Part shown: piece by piece, positions 20,654 to 32,598 of the stretch
How positions within the stretch are numbered: position 1 is the first letter of the stretch
How the letters are laid out: each line of letters starts with the position of its first letter
Source: Primulina eburnea
Lineage: Eukaryota; Streptophyta; Magnoliopsida; Lamiales; Gesneriaceae
DNA length: 64,000 nt
Direction of reading: 5' to 3'
NCBI RefSeq assembly: GCF_022965805.1
Contig: NW_027331381.1
Location: 124,001 to 188,000, forward strand
Notes under the pieces: generated by a model
The model's input: the letters and a program-made list of their open reading frames with translations, nothing else
The model's database searches: none
Told to the model about the DNA's origin: nothing
Program-made: the position numbers and the translations under genes

Positions 20654-22705
20654 TGAAAGCGGACCGGTTACGGTGGCCGGAAGCGCAATGGAAGTCAAAA
20701 ATTAATTTTCTAGCTCAAAAATTTCGGCCACCTCCATTTTGTGCAATATTTACATTTCAAACACAATAAATCATACATAGGGTGTTTGAAGAAGGTTTAC
20801 CTATCAACCCCTTGAGGTTGATGTTTGGCTCCAACTAAAGTGTAAACACTTTAGCTCTTGAAGGTTGACAAGTCTACAAGCTCCTCCTCCAACTCCAAAA
20901 TAAAGCCCACCACTAACAAGGTAAACCCCCTCAAATATTGCACTAGAAATATTTGAGGATTTATCAAAGAGAAGTGAGTATTCTCCAACAATTGAAGAAC
21001 ACAAGAGAGAAGAATTTTTGGGAGAAAAATCCCCTAGAATTTTCGGCCAAGTGAGTGGAATGAGGAGGGAGAGTTGAGTCTTGGGGTTGCAAAAAGTTAG
21101 ATACAAAAGTTGCATGCCATGCAATATTTTATTCAAAAGTAATGCAAACCCCTTCACCTCCCAAGCATGCAAACCCTAGTGGGCTTGCAACCTTTTGCAA
21201 GGCCCAAGGACTTTTAATTGTCTCAAACACTTTTGAGCCCAATTAGACTTTACTTGATTTTACTCAAGCCCACTAGTCAAATAATTATTTCCAATTGGGC
21301 TCTACAAGGCCCAATGTTATTTAATTAATCCAACACTTGAATTAATTTAATTATTTGGACTCTACTAGGCCCACTAGTGTTTAATTAATTCAACACTTGA
21401 ATTAATTTAATTTAGTCCATAATAATGTTTATGAAAATCACAATTTTCAAAAACATTATTCACTTGGCCAAATTTTAATCTAGGAACACTTCCTTAAATT
21501 AAAATTTATATTTCTCTCATAGAAGTCATACTTCTATTTTTCTTTACGCTTATAAACACATTTATAAGCCGTTCAACACATTGAACTATTTTACTTCTCA
21601 TCGAGATTTATAAAGCTAGTACTTGTGTGGCCCTCAATGGTTCATTGATACAGCTAGCCGTGGGTTCACATCTCAATGTGATTCGGACTAAACATGTCCT
21701 TATTCGAGCATACCCCAATTGCTCCATTCTTACTTATCAACTCCTTGATAGTAAGAACGTCAGAACTCAAGTCTGATAGTACCCAACCAATCACGTTAAA
21801 CGCCTAGCAGCATCGCTTACGTGATTCCCTAGTTATCACATGATAGTGCCTGCAAGAACCATTCAATTATGGTTAGCGTACAGTACGGTCCCTTCAACTC
21901 ATATATCCCGACCGATTCGACAACTATTGGTTTATCGAGAGTTGTCAATGAATCGATACTATGTGCCATGTTGTGGTTGCATCGATGGTGTAATCTATGA
22001 AACCCCTTTCATAATTACCACCATACTCTGATCAGAGATTTCAAACCACACATACATGAAAAACACATAGGATATCCATACCCGTAGGTAAGCGGTGAAT
22101 CCCCGGTTACAATGCATCGACTCCTATATGTTTCGCCGTAACACCCAACCTTGCCACCTGATGACCCCATAAGAGTCGGTAAACAAGTCAAAGTGAAACG
22201 CTAGCACATAGAGTCTCAATGTTGTCCCGGGTCATAAGGACTAATGGTGTACAACCATAAACTAGGACATTTCCACTCGATAAGTGAGAACCACTTGGAA
22301 AGTCCTTTATAGAGGGTTGTTCAGTGCACTCTACAAGGAGCACCTATCTGCATGCTCGGACATCACAATGTCCTCTACCAATGAAACATGGTACTCACAT
22401 CGCAGATACTAGTCTCTAACTCGAGCGGCCTTTATCCTTCTTAGTGGCGGCTGAATCGACTAGGAACGGTTTAGAATATACAGTATTCCAAATATGAGTT
22501 TCATGATACTCATCATATGAGCATCTCATATTCTTTCTACTATTTGTATATTCAAGGACTTTATCTATGCAACTAGCATGGGTATAAAGATAAAGATGCG
22601 TCAAATTAATAAATTCAAATATTATTAAAATAAAGATTGTTTATATAGAGAGTTTCATCGTGAACAGTCGGCCAACACTTGGCTCGACGTGCACCCACTC
22701 TAACA
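20654..22705 (-). repeat. copia 5' LTR
   Basis: 2052 bp, plus-strand ends TGAAAGCGGACCGG and CCCACTCTAACA. Its partner is 11307-15103. The adjoining CTACC (22706-22710) repeats 11302-11306. Confidence 0.93.
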
Positions 22706-22997
22706 CTACCGCGGGTGCGGTCCTGCCACGGCTTACCAACATAAAATCTTGAACAGTCGACCGCGGGTGCACTCCTTGCACTACCGCGGGTGCTCTATGG
22801 TCACGGCACTGAACAACTTCCAAGCAACTAAAATCGATCCAAAACGTTGAAACGAACAATCAATACCAACTAACACCTCAAGACAATAATAACCAAACAT
22901 ACTATAGCCCATAAACACAACTCTAAACATCTAATCAAATAACCCAAATAAACATACAAAACTTAAACCGTACCGTACACTGGGCTCGGCTATTACA

Positions 22998-25900
22998 CAA
23001 CCTAACGACTTCTCTAAAGAACAAATCCGCAATGTTTGAAGCATCATCGGTTTTATGACAAGCTATAAAATATGCCATCTTAGAGAATCTATCCACAACA
23101 ACAAAAATAGAATCCCTCCCCTTCTTAGTCCTAGGCAACCCCAAAATAAAGTCCATAGAAATGTCAATCCAAGTTCTTTTTAAGAATAGCACGCAAAAGT
23201 GTTCCCAAAGTTCTATTGACAACTTCAGTTTGTCCATTCGTTTGAGGATGACAAGTAGTAGAAAACAACAATTTTGTGCCAAGTTTAGCCCATAAATTCT
23301 TCCAATAGTAACTCAAGAATTTAACATCGCGATCAGAAACAATAGTCCTAAGCATGCCATGCAATCTAACGACTTCTCTAAAGAACAAATCCGCAATGTT
23401 TGAAGCATCATCGGTTTTATGACAAGCTATAAAATGTGTCATCCTAGAGAATCTATCCACAACAAAAAAAAATAGAATCCTTCCCCTTCTTAGTCCTAGG
23501 CAACCCAAAAAAAAAAAGTCTATAGAAATGTCAATCCAAGTTATTTTAAAGAATAGCACGCAAATGTGTTCCCAAAGTTCTATTGACAACTTCAGTTTGT
23601 CCATAAGTTTGAGGATGACAAGTAGTAGAAAACAACAATTTTGTGCCAAGTTTAGCCCATAAAGTATTCCAAAAGTAACTCAAAAATTTAACATCGCGAC
23701 CAGAATCAATAGTCCTAGGCACGCCATGCAACCTAACGATTTCTCTAAAGAACAAATACGCAATGTTTGAAGCATCATCGGTTTTATGACAAGCTATAAA
23801 ATGTGCCATCTTAGAAAATCTATCCACAACAGCGAAAATAGAATCCCTCCCCTTCTTAGTCCTAGGCAACCCAAAATAAAGTCTATAGAAATGTCAATCC
23901 AAGTTCTTTTTAAGAATAGCACACAAAAGTGTTCCCAAAGTTCTATTGACAACTTCAGTTTGTCCATCCGTTTGAGGATGACAAGTAGTAGAAAACAACA
24001 ATTTGGTGCCAAGTTTAGCCCATAAAGTATTCCAAAAGTAACTCAAGAATTTAACATCGCGACCAGAATCAATAGTCCTAGGCATGCCATGCAACCTAAC
24101 GACTTCTCTAAAGAACAAATCCGCAATGTTTGAAGCATCATCGGTTTTATGACAAGCTATAAAATGTGCCATCTTAGAGAATATATCCACAACAACAAAA
24201 ATAGAATCCCTTCCCATTCTTAGTCCTAGGAAACCCCAAAATAAAGTCCATAAAAATATCAATCCAAGTTCTTTTTAAGAATAGCACGTAAAAGTGTTCC
24301 CAAAGTTCTATTGACAACTTCAGTTTGTCCATCCGTTTGAGGATGAAAAGTAGTAGAAAACAACAATTTTGTGCCAAGTTAAGCCCAAAAAGTCTTCCAA
24401 AATTAACTCAAGAATATAACATCGCGATCAGAAACAATAGTCTTACGCATGCCATGCAACCTAACGACTTCTTTAAAGAACAAATCCGCGATGTTTGAGG
24501 CATCATCGGTTTTATGACAAGCTATAAAATGTGCCATCTTAGAAAATCTATCAACAACAACAAAAATAGAATCCCTCCCCTTCTTAGTCTTAGGCAAACC
24601 CAAAATAAAGTCCCTAGAAATGTGAATCCAAGTTCTTTTTAAGAATAGCACGCAAAAGTGTTCCCAACGTTCTATTGACAACTTCAGTTTGTCCATCAGT
24701 TTGAGGATGACAAGTAGTAGAAAAAAACAATTTTGTGCCAAGTTTAGCCTATAAAGTATTCCAAAAGTAACTCAAGAATTTAACATCGCGACCAGAATGA
24801 ATAGTCCTAGGCATGCCATGCAACCTAACGACTTCTCTAAAGAACAAATCCGCAATGTTTGAAGCATCATCGGTTTTATGACAAGCTATAAAATGTGCCA
24901 TCTTAGAGAATATATCCACAACAACAAAAATAAAATCCATTCCCATTCTTAGTCCTAGGCATCCCCAAAATAAATTCCATAGAAATGTCAATCCAAGCTC
25001 TTTTTAAGAATAGCACGCAAAAGTGTTTCCAAAGTTCTATTGACAACTTCAGTTTGTCCATACGTTTGAGGATGACAAGTAGTAGAAAACAACAATTTCG
25101 TGCCAAGTTAAGCCCATAAAGTCTTCCAAAATTAACTCAAGAATATAACATCGCGATCAGAAACAATAGTCTTAGGCATGCCATGCAACCTAACGACATC
25201 TCTAAAGAACAAATCCGCAATGTTTGAAGCATCATCGGTTTTATGACAAGCTATAAAATGTGCCATCTTAGAGAATCTATCCACAACAACAAAAATAGAA
25301 TCCCTCCCTTTCTTAGTCCTAGGCAACCCAATAATAAAGTTCCTAGAAATGTCAATCCAAGTTCTTTTTAAGAATACCACGCAAAAGTGTTCCCCACGTT
25401 CTATTGACAACTTCAGTTTGTCCATCAGTTTGAGGATGACAAGTAGTAGAAAACAACAATTTTGTGCCAAGTTTAGCCCATAAAGTATTCCAAAAATAAC
25501 TCAAGAATTTAACATCTCGACCAGAATCAGTAGTCCTAGGCATGCCATACAACCTAACGACTTCTCTAAAGAACAAATCCGCAATGTTTGAAGCATAATC
25601 GGTTTTATGACAAGCTATAAAATGTGTCATCTTAGAGAATCTATCCACAACAACAAAAATAGAATCCCTCCCCTTCTTAGTCCTAGGCAACCCCAAAATA
25701 AAGTCCATAGAAATGTCAATCCAAGTTCTTTTAAGAATAGCACGCAAAAGTGTTCCCAAAGTTCTATTGACAAATTCAGTTTGTCCGTCCGTTTGAGGAT
25801 GACAAGTATTGGAAAACAACAATTCTGTGCCAAGTTAAGCCCATAAAGTCTTCCAAAAGTAACTCTGGAATTTAACATCGCGATCAGAAGCAATAGTCCT

Positions 25901-28900
25901 AATCATGCCATGCAACCTAACGATTTCTCTTAAGAACAAATCCGCAATGTTTGAAGCATCATCGGTTTTATGACAAGCTATAAAATGTGCCATCTTAGAG
26001 AATCTATCCACAACAACAAAAATAGAATCCCTCCCCTTCTTAGTCCTAGGCAACCCCAAAATAAAGTCCACAGAAATGTCAATCCAAGTTCTTTTTAAGA
26101 ATAGCACCCAAAAGTGTTCCCAAAGTTCTATTGACAACTTCAGTTTGTCCATCCGTTTGAGGATGACAAGTAGTAGAAAACAACAATTTTGTGCCAAGTT
26201 AAGCCCATAAAGTCTTCCAAAAGTAACTCAAGAATTTAACGGGTGACCAGAATCAATAGTCCTAGGCATGCCATGCAACCTAACGACTTCTCTAAAGAAC
26301 AAATCCGCCATGTTTGAAGCATCATCGGTTTTATGACAAGCTATAAAATATGCCATCTTAGAGAATCTATCCACAACAACGACAATAAAATCCTTCCCCT
26401 TCTTAGTCCTAGGCAACCCCAAAATAAAGTCCAAAGAAATGTCAATCCAAGTTCTTTTTAAGAATAGCACGCAAAAGTGTTCCAAAAGTTCTATTGACAA
26501 CTTCAGTTTGTCCATCCGTTTGAGGATGACATGTAGTAGAAAACAACAATTTTGTGCCAAGTTTAGACCATGAAGTTTTCCAAAAGTAACTCAAGAATTT
26601 GACATCGCGACCAGAATCAATAGTACTAGGCATGCCATGCAACCTAACGACTTCTCTAAAGAACAAATCCGCAATGTTTGAAGCATCATCGATTTTATGA
26701 CAAGCTATAAAATGTGCCATCTTAGAGAATCTATCCACAACAACAAAAATAGAATCCCTTTCCATTATTAGTCCTAGGCAACATCAAAATAAAGTCCATA
26801 GAAATGTCAATCCAAGTTCTTTTTAAGAATAACATGCAAAAGTGTTCCCAAAAATCTATTGACAACTTCAGTTTGTCCATCCGTTTGAGGATGACGAGTA
26901 GTAGAAAACAACAATTTCGTGCCAAGTTAAGCCCATAAAGTCTTCAAAAATTAACTCAAGAATATAACATCGCGATCAGAAACAATAGTCTTAGGCAAGC
27001 CATGCAACCTAACGACATCTCTAAAGAACAAATCCGCCATGTTTGAAGCATCATCGGTTTTATGACAAGCTATAAAATATGCCATCTTAGAGAATCTATC
27101 CACAACAACGACAATAAAATCCTTCCCCTTCTTAGTCCTAGGCAACCCCAAAATAAAGTCCAAAGAAATGTCAATCCAAGTTCTTTTTAAGAATAGCACG
27201 CAAAAGTGTTCCAAAAGTTCTATTGACAACTTCAGTTTGTCCATCCGTTTGAGGATGACATGTAGTAGAAAACAACAATTTTGTGCCAAGTTCAGACCAT
27301 AAAGTTTTCCAAAAGTAACTCAAGAATTTAACATCGCGACCAGAATCAATAGTACTAGGCATGCCATGCAACCTAACGACTTCTCTAAAGAACAAATCCG
27401 CAATGTTTGAAGCATCATCGGTTTTATGACAAGCAATAAAATGTTCCATCTTAGAGAATCTATCCACAACAACAAAAATAGAAACCCTCCCCTTCTTAGT
27501 CCTAGGCAACCCCAAAATAAAGTCCCTAGAAATGTCAATCCAAGTTCTTTTTAAGAATAGCACGCAAAAGTGTTCCCCACGTTCTATTGACAACTTCAGT
27601 TTGTCCATCAGTTTGAGGATGAAAAGTAGTAGAAAACAACAATTTTGTGCCAAGTTCAGCCCATATAGTATTCCAAAAATAACTCAAGAATTTAACATCG
27701 CGACCAGAATCAATAGTCCTAGGCATGCCATGCAACCAAACGACTTCTCTAAAGAACAAATCCGCAATGTTTGAAGCATAATCGGTTTTATGACAAGCTA
27801 TAAAATGTGTCATCTTAGAGAATCTATCCACAACAACAAAAATAAAATCCCTCCCCTTCTTAGTCCTAGGCAACCCCAAAATAAAGTCCATAGAAATGTC
27901 AATCCAAGTTCTTTTTAAGAATAGCACGCAAAAGTGTTCCCAAAGTTCTATTGACAACTTCAGTTTGTCCATTTGTTTGAGGATGACAAGTATTGGAAAA
28001 CAACAATTCTGTGCCAAGTTAAGCCCATAAAGTCTTCCAAAAGTAACTCTGGAATTTAACATCGCGATCAGAAGCAATAGTCCTAGTCATGCCATGCAAC
28101 CTAACGACTTCTCTTAAGAACAAATCCGCAATGTTTGAAGCATCATCGGTTTTATAACAAGCTATAAAATGTGTCATCTTAGAGAATCTATCCACAACAA
28201 AAAAAATAGAATCCCTCTCCTTCTTAGTCCTAGGCAAACCCAAAATAAAGTCCCTAGAAATGTCAATCCAAGTTCTTTTTAAGAATAGCACGCAAAAGTG
28301 TTCCCAACGTTCTATTGACCACTTCAGTTTGTCCATCAGTTTGATGATGACAAGTAGTAGAAAAAAACAATTTTGTGCCAAGTTTAGCCCATAAAGTATT
28401 CCAAAAGTAACTCAAAAATTTAACATCGCGACCAGAATCAATAGTCCTAGGCATGCCACGCAACCTAACGACTTCTCTAAAGAACAAATCCGCAATGTTT
28501 GAAGCATCATCGGTTTTATGACAAGCTATAAAATGTGCCATCTTAGAGAATCTATCCACAACAACAAAATAGAATCCCTCCCCTTCTTAGTCTTAGGAAA
28601 CCCCAAAATAAAGTCCATAGAAAAGTCAATCCAAGTTCTTTTTAAGAATAACACGCAAAAATATTCCCAAAGTTTTAGTGAAACCTTCAGTTAGTCCATC
28701 CGTTTGAGGATGACAAGTAGTAGAAAACAACAATTTTGTGTCAAGTTTAGCCCACAAAGTATTCCAAAAGTAACTCAAGAATTTAACGGGTGACCAGAAT
28801 CAATAGTCCTAGGCATGCCACGCAACCTAACGACTTCTCTAAAGAACAAATCCGCAATGTTTGAAGCATCATCGGTTTTATGACAAGCTATAAAATGTGC

Positions 28901-28967
28901 CATCTTAGAGAATCTATCCACAACAACGAAAATAGAATCCCTCCCCTTCTTAGTCCTAGGCAACCCC
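22998..28967 (-). repeat. integrase-derived tandem repeat, ~364-bp unit, part 2 (16 copies)
   Basis: Sixteen units. The marker AATGTCAATC (or a variant) starts at 23160, 23527, 23890, 24255, 24619, 24984, 25348, 25712, 26075, 26438, 26803, 27167, 27531, 27895, 28259 and 28622, mostly 363-365 bp apart. The minus strand encodes the same integrase core segment as part 1. Some units keep TIVSDRDV around the second catalytic Asp; many carry the variant TIDSGRDV. Units six apart share private variants (25348/27531, 25712/27895, 26075/28259), as do some two apart (24619/25348, 26438/27167), showing higher-order amplification. The array ends abruptly at 28967 against a copia LTR fragment. Individual 100-180 codon frames in it are repeat fragments, not genes. 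Confidence 0.94.
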
Positions 28968-29774
28968 AATGGTTGTCGAATCGGTCGGGATATATGAGTT
29001 GAAGGGACCGTACTGTACGCTAACCATAATTGAATGGTACTTGCAGGCACTATCATTTGATACCTAGGGAATCATGTAAGCGATGCTGCTAGGCGTTTAA
29101 CATGGTTGGTTGGGTACTATCAGACTTGAGTTCTGACATTCTTGTTATCAAGGAGTTGATAAGTAAGAATTGAGAAATTGGGGTATGCTCATATAAGAAC
29201 ATGTTTAGTCTGAATCACATGGAGATGTGAACCCACGGCTAGTTGTATCAGTGAACCATTGAGGGCCACACAAGTACTAGCTTTCTAGATCCCTTTGAGA
29301 AGTAAAAATAGTTCAATGTGTTGAACGGCTTATAAAGGAGTTTATAAGCGTAAAGAAAAATAGAAGTATGACTTCTATGAGAGAAATGTAAATTTTAATT
29401 TATGGAAGTGTTCCTAAATTAAAAGTTGGCCAAGTGAATAATGTATTTGAAAATTGTGATTTTCATAAACATTATTATGGACTAAATTAAATTAATTCAA
29501 GTGAATTAATTAAACACTAGTGGACCTAGTAAAGTCCAAATAATTAAATTAATTCAAGTGTTGAATTAATTAAATTATATTGAGTCTTGTAGAGCTCAAT
29601 TTAAATAAATTATTTAATTAAATTTAGTCCATTGTTTTTAATTTGTTAAAATCCATATAATATATGCATGCATGGGAGTTGAAAGGTTGGGAGACAACTT
29701 TTTGTATAACCAAGGCTTGGTATGCAACTTTTTTACTTTAACTTTTCCCACAACCAAAAAAATGTCTCTCCTTC
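28968..29774 (+). repeat. copia LTR fragment, left part (continues at 62753)
   Basis: From TGGTTGTCGAATCGG onward it matches the internal part of the element D LTRs (38581 and 45841 onward). Its own 5' portion is missing at the junction with the tandem array. Element A inserted at 29775 (TSD CCTTC), and the LTR resumes at 62753-63163, ending ...GATCCCCTTTCA. It was therefore one LTR of an older copia element. Confidence 0.85.
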
Positions 29775-29875
29775 TGTAAGGCTCGAGAATTTTTAGTTGT
29801 TATTGATGTTAGATTTGAAGAAGTGAGAATGAATGACATAAAAATAAGAATTTTTGAAAGAATGTCCGAAGCCAT

Positions 29876-30062
29876 ATCGCACCTGCGCCTCAGACAAGAC
29901 CGCACCCGCGGTGTATTATTCAGAATTATGAAGTTTGGCCGTAGCATCACCGCACCCGCGGTCTTGCAGAGACCGCACCCGCGGTCGACGAGTTATGGAA
30001 AATGGAAGTCCTGCCGAAACATGAGCGCACCCGCGCTAAGAAACTCACCGCACCCGCGGTGC
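29876..30062 (+). repeat. CGCACCCGCGGT dyad cluster in element A 5' LTR
   Basis: Copies at about 29906, 29951, 29972, 30025 and 30048, including one AGCGCACCCGCGCT compensatory variant (~30025) and full ACCGCACCCGCGGT dyads. The cluster ends about 50 bp before the TATA run at 30110. Confidence 0.8.
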
Positions 30063-30109
30063 TGCATGCGAGAATGCCACTTTGTTTCTTAAGTTGACAC
30101 ATGGCAGGG

Positions 30110-30118
30110 TATATATAT
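30110..30118 (+). promoter_or_regulatory. TATA box of element A 5' LTR
   Basis: TATATATAT after CATGGCAGGG. The 3' LTR has a longer run at 61335-61345. An initiator-like pyrimidine stretch (TCTTCACTTTTC) lies ~20-30 bp downstream. Confidence 0.6.
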
Positions 30119-30394
30119 GTTGTGTGCTGAGTCTTCACTTTTCTACTCCAGCAGATAGAACCGAAAATCCCTCCAATATCTTCTAGCTTCTTCAAGGTTT
30201 AAAGGCAAGATTGTGCAAGGTTTAACCATCCAAAGTGTGATTCAAGTATAGATTCTTGTTCCTTGCATCATAAGCTTCAAAAGGGTATACTTTTTATTAC
30301 CTTGCAGCATGTTTCGAAATATGCATGTTGAAAGAAATTCAGATTTGAGCTTTAAATTATGTTCTTGATATGTTGAACTTGATATATTCGCTAC

Positions 30395-32558
30395 GACTGT
30401 TGATCCGATGAAGATAGAGGCGATTCAGAAGTGGCCTATTCCTACGACTGTTTCTGAGGTACGCAGTTTCCTTGGTTTGGCGGGTTTTTATCGTCGTTTC
30501 ATTTCAGACTTTTCCAAGATTTCCCTGCCATTGTCCAATTTGACAAGGAAGACTATGAAGTTCGAGTGGTCTATAGATTGCCAGAGCGCATTTCAGGAGT
30601 TGAAGGATAGATTGACGTCAGCTCCTATTCTCGCATTGCCCAGTGGTTCAGAGGATTTTGTGGTCTATACCGATGCGTCGAAGAAGGGTCTCGGGGCAGT
30701 GTTGATGCAGAGAGGTAAGGTCATTGCCTATGCTTCTCGCCAGTTGAAGGATTATGAGAAGAATTATCCGACGCATGATTTAGAGTTGGCAGCTGTGGTT
30801 TTCGCCCTGAAGATTTGGAGACACTACTTGTATGGCGAAAAGTGTGAGATTTTCACAGACCACAAGAGTTTGAAGTATCTGTTTTCTCAGAGAGAGCTCA
30901 ATATGCGGCAGAGGAGGTGGTTAGAGCTGGTCAAAGATTACGATGTGACTATCAGTTATCACCCAGGGAAGGCGAATGTTGTGGCTGATGCTTTGAGTCG
31001 TAAGTCGAGTGCTTCATTGAGTTCTTTGATTCAGAGACCGTTGCTGATGGATTTGCTGAGAGAGGAGATTGATCTGGTGATTCCAGGCACCATTGTTCGT
31101 CTTTCAGCGTTGGTTATTCGATCTTCATTGACGGACAGGATTCGTAGAGAGCAGTCGACTGATGTTCAGTTGACAGAGTTGAGAGATAGAGCAGAGATTA
31201 GAGGTAATTCAGAGTTTGCCTTGAATGGTGATGGTTTGGTGACTTTCAGAGGTCGTATTTGTGTTCCTGTTGGCGATGATATTCGTAGAGATATTCTGAC
31301 AGAGGCTCATACCGCGCCGTATTCGATTCATCCAGGCAGTACGAAGATGTATCAGGATCTTCGTCGACTCTACTGGTGGCCAGGTATGAAGAAGGATGTT
31401 GCCGTGTTCATTTCTCAGTGCCTTACTTGTCAGCAGGTGAAGATTGAGCACCAGAGACCTGCTGGGACATTGTTGTCATTGCCGATTCCTCAGTGGAAGT
31501 GGGAGCATATTACGATGGATTTTGTGACTGGTCTTCCCAGAGTGCAGAGAGGTTTCAATTCTATTTGGGTTATCGTTGATCGATTGACTAAGTCAGCGCA
31601 CTTTCTTCCAGTCAAGACGACGTATTCGATGAACCAGTATGCCAAGGACTACATAGCAGAGATTGTCAGACTTCATGGTGTTCCTGTGTCGATCGTGTCT
31701 GATCGTGACCCTAGATTTACTTCAGAGTTTTGGAAGAGTTTGCACAGAGCTATGGGTTCGTGGTTAGCGTTCAGTACAGCCTATCATCCTCAGAGCGATG
31801 GTCAGTCAGAGAGAGTCATTCAGATTCTTGAGGATATGCTCAGAGCTTGTACTATAGACTTTCCAGGTAGCTGGGATTCTTTGTTGCCTTTGGTTGAGTT
31901 CACTTATAATAATAGCTACCAGGCGACGATTGGCATGGCACCGTATGAGGCACTTTATGGCAGGAAGTGCAGATCTCCCTTGTATTGGGACGAGGTTGGT
32001 GAGAGGAAGATGTTGGGACCAGAGTTGGTCCAGCAGACTGCCGATGTTGTTGCTGTTATCAGAGAAAGGATGAAGACTGCCCAGTCCAGACAGAAGAGCT
32101 ATGCAGATGTTCGTCGTAGGCCTTTGCAGTTCGAGGTTGGCGATCACGTGTTTCTGAAGTTAGCACCTCTCAAGGGTGTGATGCGATTTGGCAAGAAGGG
32201 CAAGTTGAGTCCTAGATTTATTGGTCCATTTGAGATATTGGACAGAGTTGGCGATCGAGCCTACAGATTAGCCCTACCTCCAGATCTTGACAGAGTCCAT
32301 AATGTTTTTCACGTATCGATGCTCAGGAAGTATGTTGCAGATCCTTCCCATGTTCTTCGCCATGAGCCATTGGACTTAACGCCGAATTTGACGTATCAAG
32401 AGATTTCGATTCAGATTCTGGATCGCACAGTTAGAGTGTTGAGGAACAAAGAGATCGGCATTGTCAAAGTTCTTTGGAGGAACCATTTGTTAGAGGAGGC
32501 TACGTGGGAACCAGAGGAGGAGATAAGAGAGAAGTATCCTGAGTTGTTCGTGCCGTGA
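30395..32558 (+). CDS. Ty3/gypsy Pol 3' half (duplicate of element B pol)
   Basis: Open to TGA at 32556-32558; the first in-frame ATG is at 30408, but the coding sequence is truncated upstream within the reverse transcriptase. It contains the RT end ([25 protein letters not shown]); RNase H ([40 protein letters not shown]); the integrase zinc finger (AHTAPYSIH with CLTC); the integrase core with Asp in TMDFVTGLP, Asp in VSDRDPRF and Glu in GQSERVIQ; and the chromodomain-like tail ending YPELFVP. It matches 54421-56577 with about 0.7% difference, including a 3-bp indel near 30943. The same divergence as B's LTR pair suggests one event or burst produced the duplicate. With no Gag and no complete RT it cannot act alone. 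Confidence 0.92.
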
Positions 32559-32580
32559 CGTCAATTTCGCGGATGAAATT

Positions 32581-32598
32581 CCCTTAAGGGGGGGATAT
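32581..32598 (+). other. polypurine tract before LTR 32599
   Basis: CCCTTAAGGGGGGGATAT, matching the tract at 56600-56617 except for one G-to-T change (AGAT to ATAT). It joins the duplicate pol to the LTR in the normal internal-to-3' LTR order. Confidence 0.8.

Larger units (their letters stand above)
11307..22705 (-). mobile_element. nearly complete Ty1/copia element (minus strand)
   Basis: Flanked by TSD CTACC (11302-11306 and 22706-22710). Both LTRs measure 2052 bp once the solo LTR inside the left one is removed (left 11307-15103, right 20654-22705). In element orientation: 5' LTR (right), PBS (20640-20651), 1.6-kb leader, gag-pro-integrase frame (19049-17334), integrase-RT-RNase H frame (17337-15118), PPT (15104-15114), 3' LTR (left). 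LTR divergence is roughly 1-2% by eye, older than copia element D of the same family (37802-47259). Very long LTRs and leader recall Angela/Tork-type copia elements, but the lineage is not proven. Confidence 0.93.
8239..22997 (-). mobile_element. solo gypsy LTR (family TGTAATAG, minus strand), host to two later insertions
   Basis: Reads TGTGACACC to GGCTATTACA on the plus strand, the reverse complement of the TGTAATAG...GGTGTCACA LTR. The TSD is CAACC (8234-8238 and 22998-23002). LTR pieces are 8239-9446, 11211-11306 and 22711-22997, about 1591 bp after removing both insertions and their duplicated bases, against 1581 bp for intact copies. There is no internal region, so it is a solo LTR left by LTR-LTR recombination. 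It inserted into the integrase-derived array. Confidence 0.9.
29775..30394 (+). repeat. element A 5' LTR, truncated
   Basis: Matches 61005-61624 and stops at ...GATATATTCGCTA, where pol sequence of family B begins. It contains the GC-rich dyads (29876-30062) and a TATA run. Confidence 0.88.

Noticed and set aside
22998..28967. Many 100-180 codon minus-strand frames as individual genes
   Set aside because: They are successive frames through one tandem integrase-fragment repeat; no unit holds a complete integrase.
6915..28967. Declaring this locus a centromere
   Set aside because: The satellite and chromovirus density fit pericentromeric DNA, but the window has no direct evidence of centromeric chromatin.
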